Shown: piece by piece, positions 16,791-25,461 of the stretch
Numbering within the stretch: position 1 is the first letter of the stretch
Layout: each line of letters begins with the position of its first letter
Source: Deltaproteobacteria bacterium
GTDB lineage: Bacteria > Desulfobacterota > Desulfomonilia > UBA1062
Direction of reading: 5' to 3'
DNA length: 43,445 nt
NCBI GenBank assembly: GCA_018434685.1
Contig: JAHDOV010000008.1
Location: 1 to 43,445, forward strand
Translations under genes and position numbers: made by a program
Notes under the pieces: model-generated
The model's input: the letters and a program-made list of their open reading frames with translations, nothing else
Databases searched by the model: none
Told to the model about the DNA's origin: nothing

Positions 16791-18040
16791 GCAGGGAACT
16801 GATCGTATCGATTGCACAAAAGGCACGACGTTCTTCGAGGACGCTCATGAATCTCTCGTCCACGCAGAAGAACGACGCCCTGATCAATATGGCCCGGGCC
16901 TTGAGGAACAGTGCCGACTACCTCCAGGCAGAGAATACAAAGGATCTGAAGATGGCTGAGCGGAACAACCTGAGCGCTGCGATGATCGACCGGTTGACGC
17001 TGAGTGAGGGCGTCATAGAATCCATGGCCAGGGCCCTGGAGGAGATCGCCGATCTGCCCGATCCCGTGGGTAAGATCACCGGCATGATCAAGAGACCCAA
17101 CGGGCTCCTGGTGGGCAGGATGCGTATCCCGATCGGGGTGGTGGGGATCATATACGAGTCCAGGCCCAACGTCACGGCCGACACGGCAGGGTTGTGCCTG
17201 AAATCCGGCAATGCCGTCATGCTCCGCGGAGGATCCGAAGCCATCAGTTCCAACACGGCCATTGTCGAGGTCCTGAAGCAGGCGCTCGAGCAATCCGGCA
17301 TCGACCCGGACGTGATCGGCTTCATCCCGGTTACCGACAGGCAGGCCGTGCTCGACATGCTCACCCTCGAGGACTACATCGATCTCATCATACCCCGCGG
17401 CGGGGAGAGCCTCATCCGGACCGTGGTGAAAAACTCGATGATTCCCGTTTTGAAACACTATAAAGGGGTCTGCCACATCTTTGTGGACAAAGACGCGGAC
17501 CTCGAAAAGGCATACCCCATCTGCATGAACTCGAAGGTGCAGCGGCCCGGCGTGTGCAACGCACTGGAAACGCTCCTGGTGGATGCGCCCGTGGCAGCGG
17601 CATTTCTCCCGGAGATGATCCGGATGTTCCAGGACAGCGGGGTGGAGATCCGGGGATGTGAAAGGACGCGCTCCATCGTAGGCGGCATCAAGGCGGCAAC
17701 AAAGGACGACTGGTATGAGGAGTTCCTCGACCTGATCCTCGCCGTCAGGGTCGTCGATGGATTGCACGAGGCGATCGACCACATCGAAACGTACGGATCG
17801 AATCATACGGAATCCATCATCACGGAGAACTATACCCGTGCGATGGAGTTCCTGCGTCTGGTCGATTCGTCGACGGTGCTCGTCAATGCCTCTACCCGGT
17901 TTTCAGACGGAGGCCAGTTCGGTTTGGGAGCAGAGGTGGGTATCTCCACATCGAAGATTCATGCCTACGGGCCCATGGGTATCGAAGATCTCACCATACA
18001 AAAGTTCATCTGCTTTGGAGACGGCCAGATCAGGCAATGA
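16787..18040 (+). CDS. proA: gamma-glutamyl phosphate reductase
   Basis: ProA reduces gamma-glutamyl phosphate to glutamate semialdehyde with NADPH. The 417-residue length is normal. Markers are RIPIGVVGIIYESRPNVT, GNAVMLRGGSEA, the catalytic Cys region KVQRPGVCNALETLL and FGLGAEVGISTSKIHAYGPM at the C-terminus. The start is GTG at 16787, with AAGGAG about eight bases upstream, overlapping the proB stop by 4 bp. The proline step is therefore coupled to proB. Confidence 0.97.
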   Translation: MSRELIVSIAQKARRSSRTLMNLSSTQKNDALINMARALRNSADYLQAENTKDLKMAERNNLSAAMIDRLTLSEGVIESMARALEEIADLPDPVGKITGMIKRPNGLLVGRMRIPIGVVGIIYESRPNVTADTAGLCLKSGNAVMLRGGSEAISSNTAIVEVLKQALEQSGIDPDVIGFIPVTDRQAVLDMLTLEDYIDLIIPRGGESLIRTVVKNSMIPVLKHYKGVCHIFVDKDADLEKAYPICMNSKVQRPGVCNALETLLVDAPVAAAFLPEMIRMFQDSGVEIRGCERTRSIVGGIKAATKDDWYEEFLDLILAVRVVDGLHEAIDHIETYGSNHTESIITENYTRAMEFLRLVDSSTVLVNASTRFSDGGQFGLGAEVGISTSKIHAYGPMGIEDLTIQKFICFGDGQIRQ

Positions 18041-18666
18041 TGCTCGGTATTTTCGGCGGAACATTCAATCCGATCCATATCGGACATCTCAGGGTGGCTG
18101 AAGAGGTACTCCAGTACCTGGAACTGGACAAGGTCGTCTTTGTCCCGTCGTATCTTCCACCGCACAAGGACCTTGCCGATAATGTCCGGGGCGACAAACG
18201 TCTCGAGATCGTCAGGCTCGCCATAGCAGAAAATCCCCGCTTCGAGGTCTCGCCGTTCGAGGTGGACAGCAGGGGGAACTCGTATTCCATCCGCACCATC
18301 GAACATATCCGCGAGGCCTGCCAGACCACGCCCTACTTCATCCTCGGGCAGGACGCCTTCAACGATATCCTGACCTGGTTCGAGAAGGACAGGCTCTTCG
18401 ATCTCACGCACTTTGCCGTGATGTCGAGGCCGCATTCCTTAAGGCCTTCCCTGAAAGACGTCATAGGCCCTCATGCCTCCCGCTACCGGGCAGCCGGCAG
18501 GGGCTATGTCAACGAGTGCGGCAACGAGATCGTGTTCGTGGATGTGACCCCCCTCGACATCTCCTCCTCGCGGATACGTGAGCTGTGCAGAGAGGGAAAA
18601 TCCATACAATACCTTGTGCCGACAGCGGTTGAACACTATATCAAGAATGAAAGGATGTACGAATAG
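18037..18666 (+). CDS. nadD: nicotinate-nucleotide adenylyltransferase
   Basis: NadD adenylates nicotinate mononucleotide to deamido-NAD. The 209-residue protein starts MLGIFGGTFNPIHIGHL after an extra Met, with the nucleotidyltransferase GGxFxPxHxGH motif, FVPSYLPPHK, and the second nucleotide site ISSSRIRELCREGKS. It overlaps proA by 4 bp (ATGA) and is followed directly by rsfS, a widely conserved pair. It completes the pathway begun by nadB-nadA-nadC at 9454-12967. Confidence 0.97.
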   Translation: MMLGIFGGTFNPIHIGHLRVAEEVLQYLELDKVVFVPSYLPPHKDLADNVRGDKRLEIVRLAIAENPRFEVSPFEVDSRGNSYSIRTIEHIREACQTTPYFILGQDAFNDILTWFEKDRLFDLTHFAVMSRPHSLRPSLKDVIGPHASRYRAAGRGYVNECGNEIVFVDVTPLDISSSRIRELCREGKSIQYLVPTAVEHYIKNERMYE

Positions 18667-18987
18667 ATGGAATCCCTGTGGAGCAAAGCGGTACAGGCCC
18701 TGGAGGAAAAGAAGGCAACGAATGTCGTGGTGCTGGATGTCAGCGGTGTGTGCTCCTTTTCCGACTACATCGTAATCTGTACCGGGATGTCAGACAGGCA
18801 GATAAAGGCCATGGCCGAACATGTCATCGAACAGGTGGGCAAGCCGTTCGGATCGGAAGGGATCGAGCAGGGACGATGGGTGCTCCTGGATTATTTGGAC
18901 GTGGTCATCCATATCTTCCAGGATGATATCCGCAGCTACTATGACATGGAAGGGATGTGGCTCGATGCAAAAAGGCTCGTGGGGTGA
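18667..18987 (+). CDS. rsfS: ribosomal silencing factor RsfS
   Basis: RsfS (Iojap family) binds L14 and blocks joining of ribosomal subunits under starvation. The 106-residue protein contains VVVLDVSGVCSFSDYIVICT, DRQIKAMAEHV, and WVLLDYLDVVIHIF. It begins immediately after the nadD stop and its TGA overlaps the GTG start of rlmH. Confidence 0.96.
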   Translation: MESLWSKAVQALEEKKATNVVVLDVSGVCSFSDYIVICTGMSDRQIKAMAEHVIEQVGKPFGSEGIEQGRWVLLDYLDVVIHIFQDDIRSYYDMEGMWLDAKRLVG

Positions 18988-19394
18988 AACTGGTTTTCTG
19001 CTTTTCCGGGAAGACCGCCAAGGGCCCTGTTCGTGAGATCATCTCAGACTACGTCAAACGGATCTCCAGGTATGTTCCCCTGGAGATCATCGAGTCGAAA
19101 AATCTGAAGCTGCAGACCCGTGAGGGCATGCACATCGTCCTGAGCCCTGACGGTCGCGCCATGACCTCCGAGGAGTTTGCCCGTTTTATCGGGGAGTCCA
19201 TGGGCAGCGCCAGAAAGCACCTGTTTTTCTATACCGGGGGGCCCACCGGTTTTGACAGCGCCATTATAGAAGCGGCCGATCTGAAACTGTCGCTCTCTGA
19301 CATGACCTTCAACCACCAGCTGATCAGGGCGCTCCTGTTCGAACAGGTCTACCGGGCCTTTACCATCCTGAATAACGAACCGTACCACAAATAG
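18984..19394 (+). CDS. rlmH: 23S rRNA (pseudouridine1915-N3)-methyltransferase RlmH
   Basis: RlmH is a small SPOUT methyltransferase modifying helix 69 of 23S rRNA. I start it at GTG 18984 (136 residues, VKLVFCFSGK), which gives a GTGA overlap with rsfS and removes a non-homologous tail that an upstream ATG (18957) would add. The SPOUT core FYTGGPTGFDSA and the C-terminal MTFNHQLIRALLFEQVYRA then NNEPYHK match the family, with NNEPYH instead of the more common GxPYH. It is the last gene of the rplU operon and is convergent with the KamA-type gene. Confidence 0.94.
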   Translation: MKLVFCFSGKTAKGPVREIISDYVKRISRYVPLEIIESKNLKLQTREGMHIVLSPDGRAMTSEEFARFIGESMGSARKHLFFYTGGPTGFDSAIIEAADLKLSLSDMTFNHQLIRALLFEQVYRAFTILNNEPYHK

Positions 19395-19422
19395 GCACGG
19401 CCGCTGCCGCTCGAGCCCGGGA

Positions 19423-20562
19423 TCAGGCGATACACACGGATCTCAGTTCATGGGCGGTCTCTTCCCCGAAATTATCCAGCCATCCTGCTTTCGCATCGAT
19501 CTTTCTGCTGAAGAACCTTCCCATGTTCTTGGGATTACGCGCCTGGTGGAACTTGAAAAACATCTCGTCGCCGTTTCTGCCCACGATCTCGATCTTGCCC
19601 TTGCGGTGAGACATGATGAATTTGAACCGCTTGGAGTGGCCGTTGAGCATTGTCCTGGCCTGCTCCACGATCTCGAATGAACGGTGAAGCGGGAGCTCGA
19701 AGTGGTGCATCACCCGCTTGACCGGCCTGCACTGGAACACGTAGTAGGGGTTCACCCCGATACCCACCAGGGCATTCTGCAGTTCTGCGAGACACGCCGG
19801 TGCATCGTTCACCCCCTTCAAGAGCACGGTCTGGTTGTTTACGAGCACCCCTGCACGCAGGAGCCGGTCGATGGCCAGAGTGGATTTCTCCGTGATCTCC
19901 CGGGGGTGGTTGAACTGAGAGACCAGGTAGATGCGCCGGTCCTTGCGCGAGTGCCTGGCAAACAGGTTCATGAGCTCGTCGTCTTCGATGATCCGGTCCG
20001 GCAGCGTTACCGGAATGCGTGAGCCGATCCGGATGAAGGCGAGGTGGTCGATGTCCGAGAGCATCTCCAGGAACTGCGCGATGATCTTCGTGGGCAGCAC
20101 CAGGGGATCTCCCCCGGAGATGAGGACATTGTTGATCTCAGAGTGTTTCTTCACGTATTCGGCGGCGTCGTCGAACCGCTGGAGCAGTTCATGGTTCGAA
20201 AGACCGACAAGCCTTTTTCTGAAACAATGCCTGCAGTACATGGCACACCGGTTCGTCGAGAGGATGAGCGCGGTCTGCGAATACTTGTGCTGGAGCCCGG
20301 GCATCTTGGTGTTGTCTTTCTCGCCGCTCGTGTCGTACGAGCCGAGGAGGTTCAGCTCGTCGAGGCTCGGCACGGCCATGGCCCGGATAGGGTCGTTCGG
20401 GTCATTCTTGTCGATGAGAGACAGGTAATAGGAGGGGATACATACCGGATGCCTCTCCACGACGCTGTCGAGTTTCCTCCGCTCCGAGGGGGTAAATGGC
20501 AAGTGTGGCTTTAAGTCTTTGATACTCCTGAAACTTTCCTCTAGTTGTCTTTCCCATGTCAT
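19423..20562 (-). CDS. KamA-family radical SAM aminomutase-like protein
   Basis: The 379-residue protein belongs to the lysine 2,3-aminomutase (KamA) family: cluster motif CAMYCRHC (Cys106, 110, 113), LISGGDPL, RIGSRIPVTLPDRI, NHPREIT and LLKGVND. The PLP lysine should be in MSHRKGKIEIVG near the C-terminus. Where clostridial lysine aminomutase has YQCD with a substrate-binding Asp, this protein reads FQCRPVKRV, and the second Asp region is also changed to MSHRKGK. Its substrate is therefore probably not lysine. ATG 20562 is chosen because GAGGTG lies 6 bases upstream; GTG 20571 is within that signal. It has its own promoter and a leader of about 165 nt. The function is unassigned. Confidence 0.88.
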   Translation of the reverse strand: MTWERQLEESFRSIKDLKPHLPFTPSERRKLDSVVERHPVCIPSYYLSLIDKNDPNDPIRAMAVPSLDELNLLGSYDTSGEKDNTKMPGLQHKYSQTALILSTNRCAMYCRHCFRKRLVGLSNHELLQRFDDAAEYVKKHSEINNVLISGGDPLVLPTKIIAQFLEMLSDIDHLAFIRIGSRIPVTLPDRIIEDDELMNLFARHSRKDRRIYLVSQFNHPREITEKSTLAIDRLLRAGVLVNNQTVLLKGVNDAPACLAELQNALVGIGVNPYYVFQCRPVKRVMHHFELPLHRSFEIVEQARTMLNGHSKRFKFIMSHRKGKIEIVGRNGDEMFFKFHQARNPKNMGRFFSRKIDAKAGWLDNFGEETAHELRSVCIA

Positions 20563-20665
20563 AATTATCACCTCACAGAAACAGATTTTTCATTCAAAAG
20601 AATTCTCGGTACGCAGTTATGCTGTACTAGTAAACTATCTGGATGGATTGGTTTTCAGTCAAGAA

Positions 20666-20698
20666 CCAGCAGGGTATAGATATACCATGCGCTGCTGG
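20666..20698 (-). repeat. double inverted repeat in the leader of the KamA-type gene
   Basis: Outer arms CCAGCAG (20666-20672) and CTGCTGG (20692-20698) are perfect complements. Inside them, GGTATA (20673-20678) and TATACC (20681-20686) are also perfect complements with a 2-base centre. The element lies between the promoter (20735-20763) and the start codon, so it will be in the mRNA leader; it could also be a dimeric operator. Confidence 0.5.
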
Positions 20699-20734
20699 AT
20701 GTCGTATTCCTTTTGTTCTTCTTCATCGCCATAG

Positions 20735-20763
20735 ACTATACCACAACAGGGTCATTTTTGCAA
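20735..20763 (-). promoter_or_regulatory. sigma-70 promoter for the KamA-type gene
   Basis: On the minus strand TTGCAA (20758-20763), a 17-bp spacer and TATAGT (20735-20740) form a good promoter. The expected start point is near 20728, leaving a leader of about 165 nt to the ATG at 20562. It separates this gene from the upstream ATPase operon. Confidence 0.6.
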
Positions 20764-20829
20764 ATTGATGCAAACAATAACATAATCACAATGAGTTATA
20801 TGACGGGGCATGGCCAGGGACCGTCTTCT

Positions 20830-21708
20830 TCAGAGGAGCACCTCGTAGCCGGCCACGATGTCGAGCAGCTCTTCGGTGATGTTCATCTGGCGCTGCCGGT
20901 GAAACTGGATATGGATCTCCTCAAGGCGCTCGGTGATATTTTTTTCAGCGTTCTGCATTGCAGCGAGTCTGCTGGCATTCTCGCTGGCGAGCGACTCGGC
21001 AAAGGCCTGAAAGAGCGAGGAGAAGAGGTATTCGCGGATGAGCGAGAGGAAGAGGTCGTCCCAGTTCATGGTAAACTGCGGCAGGGTCCTCGATTCCCAT
21101 TTCCTGCCCTTGAGGTTGTCGAGCCATGCCCGGTCAACGGGCAGGAGGTGCAGGGACGTGGGTTTGTAGTTCGAGCCCGAGATGTACTCGTTGTAGTACA
21201 GGAAGATGTGGGTGATCTGCTGAACGAAATGCCACTCCTCCAGGATCATGACGATCTCCTGAACCATGGGCGTGATGCCTGCGATGGATCCCGGGTTGGC
21301 GAGGCATTCGCAGTGACCCTGGCCGGCATCTTCGATATGGTCCCTGATCCGTTCGCCCACGATGAGCACGGTCCGGTCTTCCTTTGACACCTTAAGCCTG
21401 TCCATCTCCTCCAGCGCGTATGCGGCCATCTGGGCGTTGAGCTGCCCGCACAGTCCCTGGTCCGATCCGAATATGATCGCACCGATGCGGGTTATGGGTG
21501 CTGGTCTGGCAAACACCGCTTCGTCCGCCTTCTTGTTCAGTACGACCTGGAGCCCCATTTCCACGGTTCTGCTGTAATCCACGAGCGACTCCACTGCCCG
21601 CTGGTACTGGCGGATGCTCACCGCTGCCAGTGCCTTCATGGTCTTCACCACGGACAGGAGGTCCTGCGTGCTCTTGATCCTTTTCTTCAGGGACTCAATA
21701 GTCTGCAT
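20830..21708 (-). CDS. atpG: N-ATPase gamma subunit
   Basis: The gamma subunit is the central rotor stalk joining F1 to the c-ring. The 292-residue protein has the N-terminal coiled-coil start [20 protein letters not shown] AxxAV-type helix, a central [15 protein letters not shown] segment (family GSDxGLCGxxN), and the C-terminal helix [15 protein letters not shown] leading into [19 protein letters not shown]. It is more divergent from ordinary gamma than from N-type gamma by context. It overlaps atpA by 14 bp and is the last gene of the operon. Confidence 0.93.
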   Translation of the reverse strand: MQTIESLKKRIKSTQDLLSVVKTMKALAAVSIRQYQRAVESLVDYSRTVEMGLQVVLNKKADEAVFARPAPITRIGAIIFGSDQGLCGQLNAQMAAYALEEMDRLKVSKEDRTVLIVGERIRDHIEDAGQGHCECLANPGSIAGITPMVQEIVMILEEWHFVQQITHIFLYYNEYISGSNYKPTSLHLLPVDRAWLDNLKGRKWESRTLPQFTMNWDDLFLSLIREYLFSSLFQAFAESLASENASRLAAMQNAEKNITERLEEIHIQFHRQRQMNITEELLDIVAGYEVLL

Positions 21709-23251
21709 CTTCCGCTACCTTGCGGGCACCGATGGCTGCCCCGGCAATCTTGATGATGGTATTGTGGTCGTCCATGGTGAGCTTGCCGCCCGACTCTATC
21801 CTTGCGCAGAGGTCGGCGAGGTGTTTCGTAACGTTGGTGCGGATCTTCAGTTCCTCCTTACCGATCTCGGCTATGGGGACATGGTCCATGACACCAGTGA
21901 TGACGGCCAGCAGGGAGGCGATCTGTTCGGCTGCGGGAATAGGCTTGTACTGGGGCTGTTTCAGGATCTCGCGCACGCGCCACCCGCGTTCGAGTCTCGC
22001 GCGGGTATGCTCGTCGAGTCTGGTGCCGAACCGGGAAAAGCTCTCGAGCTCTTCGAACTGTGAATAGGAGATGCGCAGATCACCGGCCACGGCCCGGTAT
22101 GCCGGCAGCTGTGCCTTGCCGCCAACCCGGGAGACCGATTTGCCCACATCCACCGGCGGCAGGATCCCCTTCTGGAACAATCCCGGAGAGAGGTAGATCT
22201 GACCGTCGGTTATGGAGATGAGGTTCGTGGGGATGTACGACGAGATGTCCTGTGCCTCGGTCTCGATAATGGGCAGTGCGGTGAGAGAGCCGCCCCCGTA
22301 TTCCTTGCGCAGGTGCGTGGAACGCTCGAGGAGGCGCGAATGGATGTAGAAGATATCACCGGGAAAGGCCTCTCTCCCCGGCGGACGGCGGAGCAGGAGG
22401 GACAGCTCCCGGTAGGCCCTGGCATGCCTGGTCAGGTCGTCGTAGACAACGAGCACATCACGGCCCTGGGCCATGAAATACTCACCTATGGAGGTAGCCG
22501 TGTACGGGGCAACGAACTGGAGGCCCGGCGGTTCTTCCCCTGCGGCCACGATAACGATGGTGTAGTCCATGGCATGGTGCTCTTTCAGGGCCGCGATGGT
22601 CTTTGCCACGTCCGAGCTCTGCTTGCTGATGGCGCAGTAGATGCAGATGACGTCCTTGTCGTGCTGGTTTACGATCGTGTCCATGGCTATGGCGGTCTTT
22701 CCGGTCTGGCGGTCTCCCAGGATGAGCTCGCGCTGTCCCCGGCCTATGGGGATGAGGGCGTCTATGGCCTTTATCCCGGTCTGGAGCGGCACCGTGACCG
22801 GGTCGCGGTGCATGATGGGCGGTGCCTCGCGTTCCACCGGCAGGCGATGCACCGTGCTGATCTCTCCAAGGTTGTCCAGGGGCCGGCCGATGGCATCCAC
22901 GACCCGCCCGAGGAGGGCCTCTCCCACCGGGATATCCAGGACCCTCCCGGTGCGGTGCACCTCCGCTCCTGCATTGATCAGTTCGCTCGCGTCGAGCATG
23001 ATAATCCCGGTTTCATCCGGGTCCACGTTAAAGACCATCCCCATGAGGTCGCCGGGGAAACTGACGAGTTCTTCAGACCTGACATTGGACAGACCGCTCA
23101 CCCTGGCGATACCCCTGCCCACATAGTCCACGATGCCCACCTCCTCGGGCTTGAGCTCCTGTTTATGGCCTGAAAGAGCTGCATCCAGCTTCTCGAAGGT
23201 GTCTTCTAGCGAGGTGTTCAGTGCCCCTTCATCTTTGTCAGTGGTCTTCAT
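21695..23251 (-). CDS. atpA: N-ATPase alpha subunit
   Basis: The alpha subunit forms the non-catalytic nucleotide sites of the F1 hexamer. The 518-residue protein has the beta-barrel region, Walker [14 protein letters not shown] upstream of it, [20 protein letters not shown] and the arginine finger [10 protein letters not shown]. It lacks the N-terminal amphipathic helix typical for docking a separate delta subunit, having instead an acidic start ([19 protein letters not shown]), in line with the absence of a delta gene here. A 64-bp gap separates it from atpF. Confidence 0.95.
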   Translation of the reverse strand: MKTTDKDEGALNTSLEDTFEKLDAALSGHKQELKPEEVGIVDYVGRGIARVSGLSNVRSEELVSFPGDLMGMVFNVDPDETGIIMLDASELINAGAEVHRTGRVLDIPVGEALLGRVVDAIGRPLDNLGEISTVHRLPVEREAPPIMHRDPVTVPLQTGIKAIDALIPIGRGQRELILGDRQTGKTAIAMDTIVNQHDKDVICIYCAISKQSSDVAKTIAALKEHHAMDYTIVIVAAGEEPPGLQFVAPYTATSIGEYFMAQGRDVLVVYDDLTRHARAYRELSLLLRRPPGREAFPGDIFYIHSRLLERSTHLRKEYGGGSLTALPIIETEAQDISSYIPTNLISITDGQIYLSPGLFQKGILPPVDVGKSVSRVGGKAQLPAYRAVAGDLRISYSQFEELESFSRFGTRLDEHTRARLERGWRVREILKQPQYKPIPAAEQIASLLAVITGVMDHVPIAEIGKEELKIRTNVTKHLADLCARIESGGKLTMDDHNTIIKIAGAAIGARKVAEDADY

Positions 23252-23315
23252 CCAATGACCCCCTTCATCGTAATTCCTCAGTCCGTCTCAGGGGAGATCC
23301 TACCCGTCGCAGGGC

Positions 23316-24092
23316 TCATGTGCCCGGAAGCGACGGGATCTCCTCCTTGAGCATATGGGAGAATCTCTCCTGAAGCGAATCGATATAGTCATTGATGCTC
23401 CAGGAAAATTTATGGCCATGGACCATCATCTCGATACCTGCCACGAGCACCGGTGAAACCTCGTAGGTGATGGGAATGCCGTCCGCGGTGTACGGAGCGA
23501 GCACCTCCTCTAAAAGGGTACGCTGGGCAGGCGAGAGCTCGAAGGAACTCCTGATGACGATCCCGGTCTCGATGGCGGCGGATTCGCGCAGCAGGCTGAC
23601 CTGGCCCTCATCTGCCTGGCGGATACGCTCCATGAAGACAGTCACTATCCTCTGCTCGAGCCCACCATCGGCCAGGTCAATGAGTATGCGCCGCACAGCG
23701 TCATACACATACGCACCGGAACGCCTGCGGAGGTTCTCCAGGAAGCTTTTCTTTTCCAGGTTCAGCGTCTCGTACCAGCGCTGCTGTACCAGATCCACCT
23801 CCTGGCGGGCCTGTGCCTCGAGTTCACGGCGTGTCTGCTCGGCAGCCTCCCTGGCCTTGTTCAGCATGTCTTCGACCATGTTCTCGAGCGACTGGTTCTT
23901 CTTGTCATAGGCGATGGCCGCATCTTCAGCCTCTTTCCTGAGCCGCTGCGCCTCGTCGAACTGCGAGGCGAGCTTTGTCTGGCGGTCGTCCATGGCCTTG
24001 ATGATCCTGCCGTACAGGAGATACTTGAGCAGGAATACGAGGATCAGGAAGTTGACGATCTGGGCGAAGAATACAAACCAGTCAATATGCAT
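23316..24092 (-). CDS. atpF: N-ATPase b subunit with delta-like C-terminal domain
   Basis: The b subunit is the peripheral stator. The 258-residue protein is far longer than ordinary b (about 156). It has one N-terminal membrane helix (FFAQIVNFLILVFLLKYLLY), a long charged coiled coil (about 35-125, KKNQSLENMVEDMLNKARE), and a C-terminal part (about 165-250) whose ending ITYEVSPVLVAGIEMMVHG and SINDYIDSL resembles the C-terminus of the delta subunit. A fused b-delta stator would explain why no separate delta gene occurs in the operon. The delta-likeness is a by-eye judgement. Confidence 0.9.
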   Translation of the reverse strand: MHIDWFVFFAQIVNFLILVFLLKYLLYGRIIKAMDDRQTKLASQFDEAQRLRKEAEDAAIAYDKKNQSLENMVEDMLNKAREAAEQTRRELEAQARQEVDLVQQRWYETLNLEKKSFLENLRRRSGAYVYDAVRRILIDLADGGLEQRIVTVFMERIRQADEGQVSLLRESAAIETGIVIRSSFELSPAQRTLLEEVLAPYTADGIPITYEVSPVLVAGIEMMVHGHKFSWSINDYIDSLQERFSHMLKEEIPSLPGT

Positions 24093-24098
24093 TCATTA

Positions 24099-24371
24099 TC
24101 ACCCCTTCGTGATCACATGATCCCAGAACGGGTTTGCAAAGATCAGGATCATGGAGATGACAAAACAGTAGATGGCAATGGACTCGATCATGGCCAGGGA
24201 CACAAACAGGGTCCTCGTGATGGAGCCCCTCTCATCGGGCTGCTGGGCAATGGCGCTCAAGGCCTGCTGGGTAGCCCTGCCTTCGCCGAGCGCCGGCCCG
24301 ATCGAGCCTATGGCCATGGTCAGTCCTGCCGTGATGATCGAAGCCATTGCAATGAAGGTTAAACTGTCCAT
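24099..24371 (-). CDS. atpE: N-ATPase c subunit (rotor ring)
   Basis: The c subunit makes the membrane ring that carries the ions. The 90-residue protein has two membrane helices joined by the polar loop QQPDERG. Helix 1 contains the Gly/Ala/Ser packing run GSIGPALGEG with Glu30, and helix 2 has the main carboxylate Glu63 with Ser64 and Tyr68 (IESIAIY). Two glutamates facing one ion site are typical of N-type c subunits; ES and Y resemble Na+ ligands, yet a double carboxylate has also been linked to H+ binding, so the ion is undecided. GAGGAGG precedes the ATG, fitting the high copy number needed. Confidence 0.95.
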   Translation of the reverse strand: MDSLTFIAMASIITAGLTMAIGSIGPALGEGRATQQALSAIAQQPDERGSITRTLFVSLAMIESIAIYCFVISMILIFANPFWDHVITKG

Positions 24372-24417
24372 ATATCCTCCTCTTTCTCTTTGATTTTATC
24401 ATTACCTGTCTTTGTGT

Positions 24418-25119
24418 TCACTTCTCAGTCTTCTCCTCGTGGGCCTGGGTGGCCGAGGCGATATACACCATGGCAAGGATTGCAAAGATGTAGGCCTGGA
24501 CGAGCCCGATCAGCAGCCCCAGGGCATGCATGACAATGGGGAAGAACAACGGGGTGACGGCCAGGAGAATGGCGATGACCTTGTCATGGCTCATCATGTT
24601 TCCGAACAGCCTGACTGCAAGGGCCAGCGTGCGGGTCACTTCGCCCATCACGTGGAAGGGAAAGAAGATGAACGTCGGCTGAAAGTATTCCTTGAAATAC
24701 GAGAGGATGCCCTGTTTCGTGATGCCGTACAGGGGCACGGCGATGAACACGCATACGGCCAGGGCAGCGGTCGTGGTCAGGGAAGAGGTGGGCGCCACGT
24801 AGCCGGGCACGATGAGGAGCACGTTGGAAAGCCCCACAAAGAGGAACAGGCTGCCGATAAAGGCGAGGTAGTGCCCCGGGTCCTCCGGGTTGATTTCTTT
24901 GATCTGGTTCCGGATGGTGGAAACCACCACCTCCAGGACGCCCTGCCAGCGGGTCGTGCGGACATCCGAAGAAAGCCGCCTGGTGACGAGCCACGAGCCC
25001 ATGACCAGGAGCGCCATGATGAACCAGGTATACATCAGGGTTGCCGTGATCCGGATGATTCCCCACTGCCAGAGGATGACCTGATCCGGGCTGATCTGAT
25101 TCAGACTCAGGATCTCCAT
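24418..25119 (-). CDS. atpB: N-ATPase a subunit
   Basis: The a subunit forms the ion half-channels next to the c-ring. The 233-residue protein has about six membrane segments and carries the essential arginine in LALAVRLFGNMMSHD (family LxxRLFxNxxxGH). GQVLEVVV-type helix WQGVLEVVVSTIRNQIKEI fits the conserved region preceding helix 2. I start it at ATG 25119 (MEILSLNQIS), which overlaps the atpR end by 13 bp and has AAGGTG upstream; the longer frame to 25263 reads through atpR in another frame and is not credible. Confidence 0.94.
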   Translation of the reverse strand: MEILSLNQISPDQVILWQWGIIRITATLMYTWFIMALLVMGSWLVTRRLSSDVRTTRWQGVLEVVVSTIRNQIKEINPEDPGHYLAFIGSLFLFVGLSNVLLIVPGYVAPTSSLTTTAALAVCVFIAVPLYGITKQGILSYFKEYFQPTFIFFPFHVMGEVTRTLALAVRLFGNMMSHDKVIAILLAVTPLFFPIVMHALGLLIGLVQAYIFAILAMVYIASATQAHEEKTEK

Positions 25120-25412
25120 GCCTGCACCTTTTGGGGAGCCGCGGGTTGTCTGCCCAGTCGTCGGGTGAGTATCACCCGCATGAGCACAAACCCGAGCAGC
25201 GCGATAACGCAGTGTTCCCATTGTCCGCCCATGACGAGATAAAAGCCCGCCAGCACAACGCACATCCTGACGGCGAGGTTTCTCACCAGGAAAAGAGACG
25301 GGCGGGGTACGTCCGGCAACCTCTGAAGCGTCCGGTAGAGGTTGAGGAAATAAAAGGCACCCAGCGCCATGCCGGCGGGAAATGATAGAATCAGGCCCAG
25401 TGTTTCTCCCAT
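25107..25412 (-). CDS. atpR: N-ATPase AtpR subunit
   Basis: AtpR is a small membrane protein found only in N-type ATPase operons, thought to help assemble the c-ring. The 101-residue product has three predicted membrane helices (about 2-22, 43-63 and 65-85) with arginines at the membrane regions (FLVRNLAVRM, FVLMRVILTRR), as expected from proposed contacts with the c-subunit glutamates. The start at ATG 25412 (MGETLGLILSF) is preferred because AGAAGG lies upstream and the preceding residues of the longer frame are not membrane-like. Assignment relies on operon position between atpQ and atpB plus topology. Confidence 0.87.
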   Translation of the reverse strand: MGETLGLILSFPAGMALGAFYFLNLYRTLQRLPDVPRPSLFLVRNLAVRMCVVLAGFYLVMGGQWEHCVIALLGFVLMRVILTRRLGRQPAAPQKVQAWRS

Positions 25413-25461
25413 GCCTTCTGTCCTTACCAGTCCATCCGTCTTCGCGTGACGGAATATGCCC

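Noticed and set aside
16748-17806. 352-codon open frame antisense to proA
   Set aside because: No recognisable motif and full overlap with a clear housekeeping gene.
24412-25242. 276-codon open frame antisense to atpB
   Set aside because: Low-complexity, charged composition and full overlap with a conserved ATPase gene.
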